Assembly (NCBI RefSeq): GCF_004362525.1
Contig: NZ_SNXS01000018.1
Location: 1-62,066, forward strand
Direction: 5' to 3'
Length of the DNA stretch: 62,066 bases
Source of the DNA: Roseateles toxinivorans
Lineage (GTDB): Bacteria > Pseudomonadota > Gammaproteobacteria > Burkholderiales > Burkholderiaceae_C
The notes under the pieces are model-generated. The model saw nothing but the letters and a program-made list of their open reading frames with translations, searched no databases and had not been told where the DNA came from. Both the position numbers and the translations under genes were made by a program. Below, piece after piece: positions 45,001 through 53,233 of this stretch. Numbering within the stretch: position 1 is the stretch's first letter; each line of letters opens with the position of its first letter.

Positions 45001-45271
45001 CGGCGGCACGATCACCTCCACCTTCCTGACTCTGCTGATGGTGCCCAGCTTCTACGACAGCATCGAGATCGCGCGCGAGCGCATGGTCGCCAAGTTCGGG
45101 CGCCGGCAGCTGCGCTGGAACGCCTTTGTCGCCTTTGCGCTGACCTTTGGCGAGGCCATCCTGACGCTGCTGCTGCTGCGCTTCCTGTTCCGCACGCTGA
45201 AGCGGGGCGTGGGCCTTGTGCAGCGCCGTGGCGTCGCGGTGGCCAAGCCGGGGGTGGTGGGGGGCGAGTAA
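42047..45271 (+). CDS. RND family efflux transporter (HAE1-type)
   Basis: A 1074-residue inner-membrane pump with two repeats of transmembrane helices and large periplasmic loops. Visible are PVATIVIIISLMCLGLLALK at the first helix, the TM4 charged region around GVLIDDAIVVRENIVRHME, and MYLILVMQFGSFTAPL. These are features of proton-driven multidrug and related efflux. It is co-transcribed with the adaptor. Substrates cannot be inferred. Only 19 bases separate its stop from the convergent GGDEF-EAL gene. Confidence 0.94.
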   Translation: MFLSNFSVKKPVATIVIIISLMCLGLLALKKLRVNQIPDVEQPLMVVNIAYPGASPETAEREIINRIEKSLLSINGVSEVRSTASEGNAQFFMVFNFNKNMIEAADDIRNAIGAVRYKLPLEMREPVLRRIDPAAQPIMQLALSSKSQTHAEISRVAEDQIADKLRGINGVATVNVDGALTRELSVLLRAQKLREFNVSVTEVVNALRSQNTTAPVGKVRGAMEDQSIRLLGRIENPAEFEQIVVKRMGAELVRLGQVATIQDGFAERTSVSVRNGSPNVGLSVTRARDASTVSVANEVRKMVAEIQKTLPAGSTLEVTQDGGKDAQNSLDNVIHALVFGAGLTILVVYVFLNSWRSTLITALSLPTSVIAAFIAVWLCGFTLNFMSLLGLSLAIGVLIDDAIVVRENIVRHMERGADRVTAALNGTAEIGLAVAATTFSIVAVFVPVAFMPGVSGEWFRPFGLTVVASVLVSLFISFTLDPMLSAFWGDPPGHHLAPKKGISKWLQRFNEWFDHQADRYGNVIAWALHHRIWMAIFAVMSFVLAIFLQMTFGGSSFLPSSDYGTIAIEVRTPASASLEYSKLKMAAAAAQAFEIKETKATNSYVNVSGGRIYVDLGKSYERTRSATEIAKELREKVSRLVGAEYVVLDDLNNGAQKPVQIRFHGADSRKLLEITNDYMAQLRQVKGAVDVGLSEQDPQDELQIELNRGLANSLGISVGDAATALRVAFAGVEVGDWVDPSGETRDVAVRLHPADRVDASNIERLPITVAGSGTMVPLEQIATVTMGKGPAKIQHSDGKRMIAVSANVQGRSPGEVTAEAKKLAAAIPFPPGYGIELAGASKDQEEVFGAMAVALASGIGLMYLILVMQFGSFTAPLGVMLSQPLSLIGVVVALLLTKGTLNLMSFIGIIMLAGLVAKNAILLLDAARAEEANGVPREEALMHAGRKRFRPILMTTFALIAGMLPVAIGIGEGGEFYRPMAVAIIGGTITSTFLTLLMVPSFYDSIEIARERMVAKFGRRQLRWNAFVAFALTFGEAILTLLLLRFLFRTLKRGVGLVQRRGVAVAKPGVVGGE

Positions 45272-45290
45272 GAGCGCCGGCCCCAGCGAT

Positions 45291-47522
45291 TCAGCGCAGG
45301 GCCGCCTGCACGAAGGCGGCAAACGCGTCCGCCGGCACCGGCCTGCTGAAGTGAAAGCCCTGGACCTCGTCGCAGCCCATGGCGCGCAGATGGTCCAGCT
45401 GACCGGCGGTTTCAACGCCCTCGGCAATGGTCTGCAGGCCCAGGCTGGCGGCCATGCCGATGATGGCGCTGACGATGGCCTTGTCCTCGGGGTCATCGGT
45501 GATGTCGCGCACAAAGGACTGGTCGATCTTCAGCTTGTAGATGCGGAACTTCTTCAGGTAGCTCAAGGACGAGTAGCCGGTGCCGAAGTCGTCGATCGAC
45601 ATGCGCACACCGCGGTCATGCAGGTCGTTCATCACCGCGATGGCGCCCAGCGGGTCCACCATCGCCACGCCCTCGGTCAGCTCCAGCTCCAGCAGATTCG
45701 GCGGCAGCCGGGTCTCGTCGAGGATGCGGCTGACCAGGGCCGGCAGATCGGCATGGCGGAACTGCACCGAGGACAGATTGACCGACATCGTGATCGGCGC
45801 CATACCCGCCTCCATCCAGGCCTTGAGCTGCAGGGCGGCGCTACGCAGCACCCATTCGCCTATGGGCAATATCAGGCCACTGGTCTCGGCCAACGGGATG
45901 AACTCGGCCGGCGAGACCTGACCCAACTCGGGGTGCTGCCAGCGCAGCAGCGCCTCGGCGCCTATCACCCGGCCGGTCTGCAGGCTGACCTGGGGCTGGT
46001 AGTGCAGGCTCAGCTGTTCTCGTTCCAGCGCACGGCGCAGCGCGTTCTCCAGCTGTAGCGCGCGCACCGACTGGGCCTGCATCTCGCCGGTGAAGAAGCG
46101 GAAGTTGTTGCGGCCGTCGTGCTTGGCCCGGTACATGGCAATGTCGGCGCAGCGGCACAGGGTATCGAAGTCCGCGCCGTCGCCCGGGTACAGCGCGATG
46201 CCGATCGACGGCGTGACGGTGAGCTCGTTGTGCTCGATGTGAAAAGCCTGCGCGGCCAGCGCCATCACCTTGGTGGCCACATGGGCGGCGCCCTGGGCAT
46301 CGGTGCCCGGCAGCACCAGGATGAATTCGTCGCCTCCCAGCCGGGAGACCGTGTCCTGCTCGCGCACGGCGGTCTTCAGGCGTTGGGCCAGCAGGGCCAG
46401 CAACTCGTCGCCAACGCGGTGGCCCAGCGAGTCATTGACGTTCTTGAAGTGATCCAGATCCAGAAACAGCAGGGCCAGCGGTTCCTGCTGGCGGCGCGAA
46501 ATTTCGAGCGCCTGGCTCGCACGATCGCTCAGAAGCAGCCGGTTGGGCAGGCCGGTCAGCGAGTCGTAGTGGGCCAGCTGCTGGATATGGGCCTCGGCCT
46601 GCTGCTGCTCAAGCACCTTTTGCTGCAGCGCGTTGACGGTCAGCTTCAGCTGCTGCGTGCGTTCATCGACCAGGTGCTCCAACTCGTCCTTGGCCTTGAC
46701 CAGCGCGCTCTCGGCATTCTTGCGCGCGGTGATGTCCATGGTGATCCAGATCGAGCCCTGCGACAGGTCGTGCGGATCGATGGCCTTGCTGCGCACCTCG
46801 CAGTGCACAGCGGTGCCGTCCTTCTTGCGCAGCAGCATCTCGCCCTCGAAGGCCAGGCCCTTGGAGAAGGGCTCGTAGCAGCGGCGGCCGGCCTCGTTCC
46901 AGTCCTCGTCGGTCAGGTACCACTGGCGCGAGGAGCTGCCCGCCAGCTCGCCCGGGGCGTAGCCGAACAGGGCCTCGAAGCTGCGGTTGCACTGGGTGAC
47001 CTTGCGGTCCCGCAGGAACACGATGCCCACCATCGAGTGGTCGAGTATCAGGCGCTGCTGGTGGGTAACGGTCTGCAGCTCGCTCTGCGCCTGCTTCTGC
47101 TCGTCGATGTCATCGACAATCCAGATCGAGCCATCCGCCGGATCGTCGGCATTGATCAGCCGGCCGGTCAGGCTGCACCAGAACAGTTCGCCGCTGCGGC
47201 GCCTCATCAGCCGCTCGGTCTTGTAGGTCTGGCCGGTGGCGAGTATCGGGTAGGCCTCGGCGCCGAGCTGCTTGAAGTCCCGCTCGCTGGGATAGATCTC
47301 GATGCTGCTGGTGCCGATGGGGCCTAGCGGGTCGTCGAAGCCGTAGATCTCGGCATAGCGCTGGTTGCAGCGCACGGTGGTGCGTTGCTTGATGAACACG
47401 ATGCCCACGCCGGCGTTCTCGAGAATGATGTCGCGCTCGCGCAGGGCATGCAGCAGCTGCGCATTGACATCGGTGGCCGCTCGCGCCGGGGCGGGGGCCG
47501 TTCTCTCGGGTGGCGTGGCCAT
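45291..47522 (-). CDS. PAS-PAS-GGDEF-EAL protein (diguanylate cyclase/phosphodiesterase)
   Basis: A 743-residue cytoplasmic c-di-GMP enzyme. Two N-terminal PAS domains (about 25-145 and 155-275) precede a GGDEF domain with an intact LGGDEF motif and an EAL domain with EALLRW, ELTEG, DDFGTGYSSLSYLKKF and KIDQSFV. Both catalytic sites look competent, so it could make or degrade c-di-GMP depending on the PAS signal. A coiled-coil linker (ELEHLVDERTQQLKLTVNAL) connects the modules. The ATG at 47522 is preferred; an alternative at 47546 adds eight residues. Confidence 0.93.
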   Translation of the reverse strand: MATPPERTAPAPARAATDVNAQLLHALRERDIILENAGVGIVFIKQRTTVRCNQRYAEIYGFDDPLGPIGTSSIEIYPSERDFKQLGAEAYPILATGQTYKTERLMRRRSGELFWCSLTGRLINADDPADGSIWIVDDIDEQKQAQSELQTVTHQQRLILDHSMVGIVFLRDRKVTQCNRSFEALFGYAPGELAGSSSRQWYLTDEDWNEAGRRCYEPFSKGLAFEGEMLLRKKDGTAVHCEVRSKAIDPHDLSQGSIWITMDITARKNAESALVKAKDELEHLVDERTQQLKLTVNALQQKVLEQQQAEAHIQQLAHYDSLTGLPNRLLLSDRASQALEISRRQQEPLALLFLDLDHFKNVNDSLGHRVGDELLALLAQRLKTAVREQDTVSRLGGDEFILVLPGTDAQGAAHVATKVMALAAQAFHIEHNELTVTPSIGIALYPGDGADFDTLCRCADIAMYRAKHDGRNNFRFFTGEMQAQSVRALQLENALRRALEREQLSLHYQPQVSLQTGRVIGAEALLRWQHPELGQVSPAEFIPLAETSGLILPIGEWVLRSAALQLKAWMEAGMAPITMSVNLSSVQFRHADLPALVSRILDETRLPPNLLELELTEGVAMVDPLGAIAVMNDLHDRGVRMSIDDFGTGYSSLSYLKKFRIYKLKIDQSFVRDITDDPEDKAIVSAIIGMAASLGLQTIAEGVETAGQLDHLRAMGCDEVQGFHFSRPVPADAFAAFVQAALR

Positions 47523-47685
47523 GAAGTCTCTCGTGGCTCTCTGCATGCTGGGCAGGCGCCGGTGGGCTCGGGGCGAGTCTTTACCTGGGCATTCTGGCCC
47601 AGATGGGGCCGCAACGTCGTGTGCAGGGTTGAATCACGGCGGGCCGGGGCGTGCCAAAGTGGACAGCGGCCCGCCCCTTGGAGCC

Positions 47686-48180
47686 TCAGCTCACGATATA
47701 GGCTCCGGCGCCCACGCTGAGCAGCTTGCCGTCCTGGTCGAAGAACTCCATCCGGGTGGACGCCACGCGGCTGCCCAGGCGCAGCACCTCGGCCCGGGCG
47801 CTGAAGGTGGCGCCGGTGGCGGGGCGCAGGTAGTCGATGCGCAGATCGATGGTGCCCAGCTTGCCGAAGCGGGCCAGGCGGGCGTTCACCGGCTCGTCCA
47901 TATGGCGCGCGCCGATGGCCGCCATCGCGGCCAGGCCGCCCATCGCGTCCAGGGTGGCGCTGATCACGCCGCCGTGCAGGCGCTGGTGCGTGTAGTGGCC
48001 GATCAGCTCCGGCTTCATCGCGATATGGGCCAGCACGTGGTCGGCCTCCAGCGCGTCGATGCGCAGGCCCAGCACACGGTTGAAGACGATCTTGTCCTCG
48101 AAGATCTCGCACAGCAGGCGCTGGAACTCGGGTTCGAACAGGGTGGAGGTGCAGGTCATGAGGGCATTGTCGGTCAGCAT
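47686..48180 (-). CDS. Hotdog-fold thioesterase family protein
   Basis: A 164-residue 4HBT/YiiD-like thioesterase. Motif ELIGHYTHQRLHGGVISATL contains the HGG loop of the family. It is the last gene of the atuB-to-thioesterase operon: its start overlaps the stop of the acyl-CoA dehydrogenase gene by seven bases. It probably hydrolyses an acyl-CoA intermediate or recycles CoA. A later start at 48159 is possible. Confidence 0.82.
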   Translation of the reverse strand: MLTDNALMTCTSTLFEPEFQRLLCEIFEDKIVFNRVLGLRIDALEADHVLAHIAMKPELIGHYTHQRLHGGVISATLDAMGGLAAMAAIGARHMDEPVNARLARFGKLGTIDLRIDYLRPATGATFSARAEVLRLGSRVASTRMEFFDQDGKLLSVGAGAYIVS

Positions 48181-49316
48181 TGCCCCAACTGCCGCGCGGC
48201 CAGCTCTTTCATGATCTCCTCGGCGCCGCCGCCAATCATCATCACCTTGACCTCGCGGTAGATGCGTTCGCTCTTGCACCCACGCATGAAGCCCATGCCG
48301 CCGAGTATCTGCACGGCCTGGTCGGCGCAGTGCTGCATCGTCTGCGTGGCCTGGTTCTTCAGCAGGCACAGATCGGCCACCCACTCGGGTGTGGTCGGTC
48401 CAGCTTCCTGCTGGGCGATCAGTGCGTCTATCCAGGCGCGGGTGGTCTGTACGCGCATGCGCATGTCCATCAGCTTGTGGCGTATCACCTGGTGCTGGAT
48501 CAGGGGCTGCCCAAAGGTCTGGCGCTGGCGGGCCCAGTCCAGCGCCTCGTCGAGGCAGACCTGGGCAAAGGCATTGGCGCCCACCGCCAGCATCAGGCGC
48601 TCACCGTTGAAGTTCTCCATGATGGCGCGAAAGCCGCTGTTCTCGGCGCCGATCAGGTTCGCCGCCGGCACGCGGCAGCCGTTGAAGTGCAGCAGTGCGG
48701 TGTCGCTGGCCCACCAGCCCATCTTCTGCAGCGGGCTGCGGGTCAGGCCGGGGGTGTCGCCGGGGATGGCCAGCAGCGAGATGCCGCCCGCGCCCGGCCC
48801 GCCGGTGCGCACGGCCACCGTCAGCCAGTCGGCGCGCATGCCGGAGGTGATGAAGACCTTTTCTCCGTTGACGATGTAGTTGCTGCCGGCCAGCCGGGCC
48901 GTGGTGCGCAGCCGCGCGACGTCGGAGCCGCCCGAGGGTTCGGTGATGGCCAGTGCGGCGATCTTGGCGCCGCTCAAGACATCGGGCAGCACGCGTTGCT
49001 GCAGCTCGGCGCTGGCCTGTGCCAGCAGCGGTGGCAAGGCAATATTGTGCGAGAACAGGCTGGCCATCAGGCCACCACTACCGGCACGAGCGATCTCCTC
49101 GGTGGCGATCAGGCGCAGCCGGGCGTCTTGCGGCGTGATGCCTAGCCCGCCGAGCTCCGCCGGATAGCCGATGCCCAGCAGGCCCATCTCGGCGGCGCGG
49201 ACGTACAGCTCGCGCGGAAACGTTCCAGCTTCGTCCCATGCGCCGACATGCGGCGCGATCTCGCGCGCAACGAACTGGCGCAGCCCATCGCGAAAGGCTT
49301 GCAGTTCGGCGCTCAT
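48174..49316 (-). CDS. Acyl-CoA dehydrogenase, second paralogue of the atu-type operon
   Basis: A 380-residue FAD enzyme. Family motifs include ALAITEPSGGSDVARLRTTA, the substrate loop GEKVFITSGMRADWL and the C-terminal catalytic-region QILGGMGFMRGCKSERIYR. Its ATG overlaps the atuF stop (ATGA) and its stop overlaps the thioesterase gene. It is clearly diverged from the AtuD-type protein in the same operon, so the two likely act at different chain lengths or branch types. Confidence 0.9.
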   Translation of the reverse strand: MSAELQAFRDGLRQFVAREIAPHVGAWDEAGTFPRELYVRAAEMGLLGIGYPAELGGLGITPQDARLRLIATEEIARAGSGGLMASLFSHNIALPPLLAQASAELQQRVLPDVLSGAKIAALAITEPSGGSDVARLRTTARLAGSNYIVNGEKVFITSGMRADWLTVAVRTGGPGAGGISLLAIPGDTPGLTRSPLQKMGWWASDTALLHFNGCRVPAANLIGAENSGFRAIMENFNGERLMLAVGANAFAQVCLDEALDWARQRQTFGQPLIQHQVIRHKLMDMRMRVQTTRAWIDALIAQQEAGPTTPEWVADLCLLKNQATQTMQHCADQAVQILGGMGFMRGCKSERIYREVKVMMIGGGAEEIMKELAARQLGQC

Positions 49317-51271
49317 GGGGGCATGACCTCCAGCAGCAGCTTGCGTGCCGCCACTTGCTCGCCCAAGCGAATGTGGACCGCGCCCACGACGCCGCTGATC
49401 GGCGCCGTCAGCTGATGCTCCATCTTCATCGCCTCCATCACGGCCATCAGCGCGCCGGCCTGGACCGTGTCGCCGGCGCGCACGTTCAATTGCACCAAGC
49501 GGCCATGCATCGGTGCGAGCACGGCACCGGTGGCCAGGGCCCGGGCCTGTGGCGCGGGGCTCAGGCGGTGGTCCTCGACGGCGAGCTCCACGCCATCGGC
49601 CATCAGCCACAGTGTGTTGCCGTCCCGCACTCGGGTGGCGCGCAGCGGGCGGCCGTTCAGCGTGGCGCTGAGCTGCTGCGGACCGGTCAGGCGCAGATCG
49701 GTGATCCGATGCGTTTCATCACCACAGCTGGCGGTGAAGCTTGAGCCGATGCCCAGGAGCTGCCAGCGCTTGTGCACCAGAGGCACCTGCTGATCCACCG
49801 CCTTGGCTCGTGACCAGTCGGCCCACAGATCGGGCAGTGGCGTGGCCGGCAGCAGCGCAACGGCGGCGGCGGCGAGGGCCTGCAGCCCCCCTGGGAGCGG
49901 CGTCTGGCGCGCCACGTCGTCGGGGAAGCGCCGGGCGAGCAGGGCGGTGCTGAAGTCGCCGCTCAGGAACTCATCGTCACGCAGGATGCGCGCCAGCAGG
50001 CCGCGGTTGGTGGCCAGGCCCAGGCACAGCGTTCGGTCCAGCGCATCGGCCAGCTTGGCTGCGGCGGCGATGCGTGTCGGCGCATGTGCAATCAGCTTGG
50101 CCAGCATCGAATCGTAAAACGGCGCGATGTCCAGGCCGTCGGCCAGCGCATGGTCGCAGCGAATGCCCGATGGCGGCTGCCAGCGCAGCAGGCGGCCGGC
50201 CTGGGGCAGGTAGTCGCGGCCCGGGTCTTCGGCACACAGCCGCACCTCGATGGCATGGCCGCCGGCTTCGAAGCGGCGCAGCAACTCGTCCTGGTCCAGC
50301 GGCAGCGGCTCGCCCTGGGCGATGCGCAGCTGCCATTCGACCAGATCGATGCCGGTCAGCGCCTCGGTCACCGGATGCTCGACCTGCAGCCGGGTGTTCA
50401 TCTCCATGAACCAGTAGCTGCCGTCGGTGTCGAGCAGGAACTCGACCGTGCCGGCGCCGACGTAGCCTATGCTGCGTGCCACCTGCACCGCCGCCTCGCC
50501 CATGGACCGGCGCAGTGCCGGCGTGACGGCCGGCGACGGCGCTTCTTCCACGACCTTCTGGTGGCGGCGCTGCACCGAGCAGTCGCGTTCGCCCAGGTGC
50601 ACGACCTGACCTTGCTGGTCGGCAAAGATCTGGATCTCGACATGGCGCGGTGCCAGCAGCGCGCGCTCCAGCAGCAGCTGGCCATCACCGAAGGCGGCCA
50701 CTGCCTCCGAGCCGGCCGATTGCAGCGCAGCCTCCAGCTGATCGGCCTGCAGCACCAGGCGCATGCCCCGGCCGCCGCCGCCGGACGCGGCCTTGACCAT
50801 CAGCGGGAAGCCGATGCGCAGCGCATGGCCGGCCAGCAGGGACAGGTCTTGCTCTGAGCCGTCATAGCCGGGCAGCACCGGTACGCCGGCCTGACCGATC
50901 GCCTGGCGTGCAGCGGATTTGTTGCCCATCGCCGCCATCGCGGCAGGCGGCGGGCCGACCCAGACCAGTCCGGCATCCAGCACCGCCTGGGCAAACACGG
51001 CATTCTCGGACAGAAAGCCATAGCCCGGATGGACGGCCTGGGCGCCGCTGGCGCGCGCCGCTTCCAGCAGCTTGGGTATGCTCAGATAGCTGTCGGCCGG
51101 CCGTTCGCCGCCGATGGCGACGGCGCTGTCGCACAGGCCTGGGTGAACGGCATTGCGGTCCGCATCAGAATAGACGGCGATGGTGTGAACACCCATGGCC
51201 TTGGCCGTGCGCGCCACGCGGGCGACGATCTCGCCGCGGTTGGCAACCATGAGTCGGGCGATGCGGGTCAT
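49313..51271 (-). CDS. atuF: Geranyl-CoA carboxylase-type biotin carboxylase subunit (AtuF-like)
   Basis: A 652-residue alpha subunit. The biotin carboxylase domain has VANRGEIVARVARTA at the N-terminus, GGGGRGMR in the ATP loop and EMNTRLQVEHPVTE. The C-terminal biotin carrier shows EAMKMEH, with the biotinylated Lys. It pairs with the carboxyltransferase two genes upstream. Acetyl/propionyl- or methylcrotonyl-CoA carboxylases share this fold; the surrounding atu order argues for geranyl-CoA carboxylase. It overlaps both neighbours by four bases. Confidence 0.85.
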   Translation of the reverse strand: MTRIARLMVANRGEIVARVARTAKAMGVHTIAVYSDADRNAVHPGLCDSAVAIGGERPADSYLSIPKLLEAARASGAQAVHPGYGFLSENAVFAQAVLDAGLVWVGPPPAAMAAMGNKSAARQAIGQAGVPVLPGYDGSEQDLSLLAGHALRIGFPLMVKAASGGGGRGMRLVLQADQLEAALQSAGSEAVAAFGDGQLLLERALLAPRHVEIQIFADQQGQVVHLGERDCSVQRRHQKVVEEAPSPAVTPALRRSMGEAAVQVARSIGYVGAGTVEFLLDTDGSYWFMEMNTRLQVEHPVTEALTGIDLVEWQLRIAQGEPLPLDQDELLRRFEAGGHAIEVRLCAEDPGRDYLPQAGRLLRWQPPSGIRCDHALADGLDIAPFYDSMLAKLIAHAPTRIAAAAKLADALDRTLCLGLATNRGLLARILRDDEFLSGDFSTALLARRFPDDVARQTPLPGGLQALAAAAVALLPATPLPDLWADWSRAKAVDQQVPLVHKRWQLLGIGSSFTASCGDETHRITDLRLTGPQQLSATLNGRPLRATRVRDGNTLWLMADGVELAVEDHRLSPAPQARALATGAVLAPMHGRLVQLNVRAGDTVQAGALMAVMEAMKMEHQLTAPISGVVGAVHIRLGEQVAARKLLLEVMPP

Positions 51272-52062
51272 GGCTTGTCTGCCTCCAAAGCCCACAGCGG
51301 CGAACGCTTGGCGCTGAAGGCGGCAAGACCTTCGGCCGCTGTACCGCTGCGCAAGGCCAGTGCAAACAGCTCGGCGGCCCGATCCAGTGTGGCGCCACGG
51401 CCCGCGGCGCTGCGCACGATCTGCAGGGTATGGCGCAGGCATTGCGGCTCGGCCTTCTGCAGCAGCTTCAGCCAGTGCTGCAGCCGAGCATCCAGATGGT
51501 CGCCGGTCAGCATCTCGTCGCACAGACCCAGGGCCATCGCCTCGGCGGCGCTGATGCGCCGGCCGGTCAGCATCAGGCGCAGCGCCGGCCCGGCGCCAAT
51601 CCGGTTGGCGACAAACGGCGCGATCTGTGCGGGCGGCAGGCCCAGGGTGACCTCGGGCATGCCGAAGCCGGCGGTGTCGGACGCCAGCACAACGGTGCAG
51701 GCGGCGGCCAGGCCGACACCGCCACCGATGGCCGCACCTTCGACGACGGCGATCGTTGGCACCGGGCAGGCGGCCAGCTGCTCCAGCAGCGCGCCGAAGC
51801 GGCGGTTGGCCACAGCAATCGGGTCCGGACCGACCTCGGGACGGGGGACGGCGATCAATCGCTTGAAGCCGCTGAAGTCGCCGCCCGCACAGAAGTGCCC
51901 ACCGGCGCCGCGCAGGACGACTGCCCGCAGGTCTTCGATCTGCACGGCCTGCGCCAAGGCCTCGCTCAACACCTGCACCATCGCATCGCTCAAGGCATTG
52001 CGCGTGACCGGTGCATTCAGCGTGAGTATCAGGGCCGAGCCCTGCTGCATCAGGTCAATCAT
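51268..52062 (-). CDS. atuE: Isohexenylglutaconyl-CoA hydratase-type enoyl-CoA hydratase (AtuE-like)
   Basis: A 264-residue crotonase-fold protein with GHFCAGGDFSGF and GAAIGGGVGLAAAC oxyanion motifs. It has the second catalytic Glu region (GMPEVTLGLPPAQIAPFVAN) but the first position (GGGVGLAA) lacks Glu. This is the reverse of the hydratase in the atuA cluster. Its place between carboxylase alpha and AtuD-type genes is that of AtuE. It overlaps both neighbours by four bases (ATGA type). Confidence 0.8.
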   Translation of the reverse strand: MIDLMQQGSALILTLNAPVTRNALSDAMVQVLSEALAQAVQIEDLRAVVLRGAGGHFCAGGDFSGFKRLIAVPRPEVGPDPIAVANRRFGALLEQLAACPVPTIAVVEGAAIGGGVGLAAACTVVLASDTAGFGMPEVTLGLPPAQIAPFVANRIGAGPALRLMLTGRRISAAEAMALGLCDEMLTGDHLDARLQHWLKLLQKAEPQCLRHTLQIVRSAAGRGATLDRAAELFALALRSGTAAEGLAAFSAKRSPLWALEADKP

Positions 52063-53213
52063 CGCCGTGCCGGCAGCGTGTGCATGTACTTGGCGATGAT
52101 GCCCAGCATCACCTCGTCGGCGCCGCCGCCGATCGAGCCCAGGCGGCCGTCGCGATACATGCGCGAGACCAGGTTGTCCCAGGTGTAGCCCATGCCGCCC
52201 CAGTATTGCAGGCAGGCGTCGGGCACCTCGCGCAGCAGGCGGCCGGCCTTCAGCTTGGCCATCGAGGCCCACTCGGTCACGTCCTTGCCGGCGACGTAGT
52301 GCTCGGTGGCCAGATAGGTGAGGGCGCGCAGCGCCTCGACCTCGGTCTTCAGCTCGGCAAGGCGGAAGTGCACGACCTGGTTGTCCAGCACAGCCTGGCC
52401 GAAGGCCTTGCGCTCCCTCGTGTACTCGATGGTCTGAGCGATGCAGTTGCTCAGGCCCTGTACCGCATTCGCCGCGGCCCACAGGCGCTCCTCCTGGAAC
52501 TGCATCATCTGGTAGGTGAAGCCCATGCCTTCCTCGCCGATGCGGTTGGCCTGCGGCACGCGCACATCGTCGAAGTGGATCAGCCCGGTGTCGCTGCTCA
52601 TCATGCCGATCTTGCGTATCTTCTTGGCGCGGGTCACGCCGGGTGTGTTCATCGGTACGACGATCAGGCTCTTGTTCTTGTGCGGCGCGCCCTCGCTGGT
52701 GTTGCACAGCACCACCATGAAGTCGGCCTGCAGGCTGTTGGTGATCCACATCTTGCCGCCGTTGATGATGTAGTCGCCGCCATCCTTGCGCGCCGTGGTC
52801 TTGATCGCCGCCACGTCCGACCCCGCGCCGGGCTCGGAGACACCAATGCAGGCCACCATGTCGCCGGCAATCGCCGGCACCAGGAACTCGCGCTTCAGCG
52901 CATCGCTGCCAAAGCGGGCCAGCGCCGGGGTGGACATATCGGTCTGCACTCCTATGGCCATCGGGATCGCGCCGCAGTGCACATGGCCCAGCGTCTCGGC
53001 CATGGCGACCGAGTAGGAGTAGTCCAGACCGAGGCCGCCGTACTCGACCGGCTTGCACAGGCCCAGCAGGCCCAGGTCACCGAGCTGCTTGAACACCTGG
53101 TGAGCGGGGAAGATCTCCTCGGCCTCCCAGGCGTCGACGTGGGGGTTGATCTGCTCGTCGATGAAGCGCTTCAGGGTGCGCTGCAGCTCTTCGTGTTCGT
53201 GGGTGAATTGCAT
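52059..53213 (-). CDS. atuD: Citronellyl-CoA dehydrogenase (AtuD-like)
   Basis: A 384-residue acyl-CoA dehydrogenase. I recognise the AtuD pattern: CGAIPMAIGVQTDMSTPAL, GVSEPGAGSDVAAIKT, GGKMWITNSLQADF and LQYWGGMGYTWDN. AtuD oxidises citronellyl-CoA to geranyl-CoA, so this enzyme feeds the carboxylase encoded by its neighbours. AGGAGA precedes the ATG. The start and gene order match atuD. Confidence 0.87.
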   Translation of the reverse strand: MQFTHEHEELQRTLKRFIDEQINPHVDAWEAEEIFPAHQVFKQLGDLGLLGLCKPVEYGGLGLDYSYSVAMAETLGHVHCGAIPMAIGVQTDMSTPALARFGSDALKREFLVPAIAGDMVACIGVSEPGAGSDVAAIKTTARKDGGDYIINGGKMWITNSLQADFMVVLCNTSEGAPHKNKSLIVVPMNTPGVTRAKKIRKIGMMSSDTGLIHFDDVRVPQANRIGEEGMGFTYQMMQFQEERLWAAANAVQGLSNCIAQTIEYTRERKAFGQAVLDNQVVHFRLAELKTEVEALRALTYLATEHYVAGKDVTEWASMAKLKAGRLLREVPDACLQYWGGMGYTWDNLVSRMYRDGRLGSIGGGADEVMLGIIAKYMHTLPARR

Positions 53214-53233
53214 GTCTGTCTCCTGGTGGTTCT

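Noticed and set aside
47638-47677. GGCGGGCCG / CGGCCCGCC hairpin after the thioesterase gene as an intrinsic terminator
   Set aside because: The stem is real but lacks a U-run and has a 20-base loop, so I did not call a terminator.
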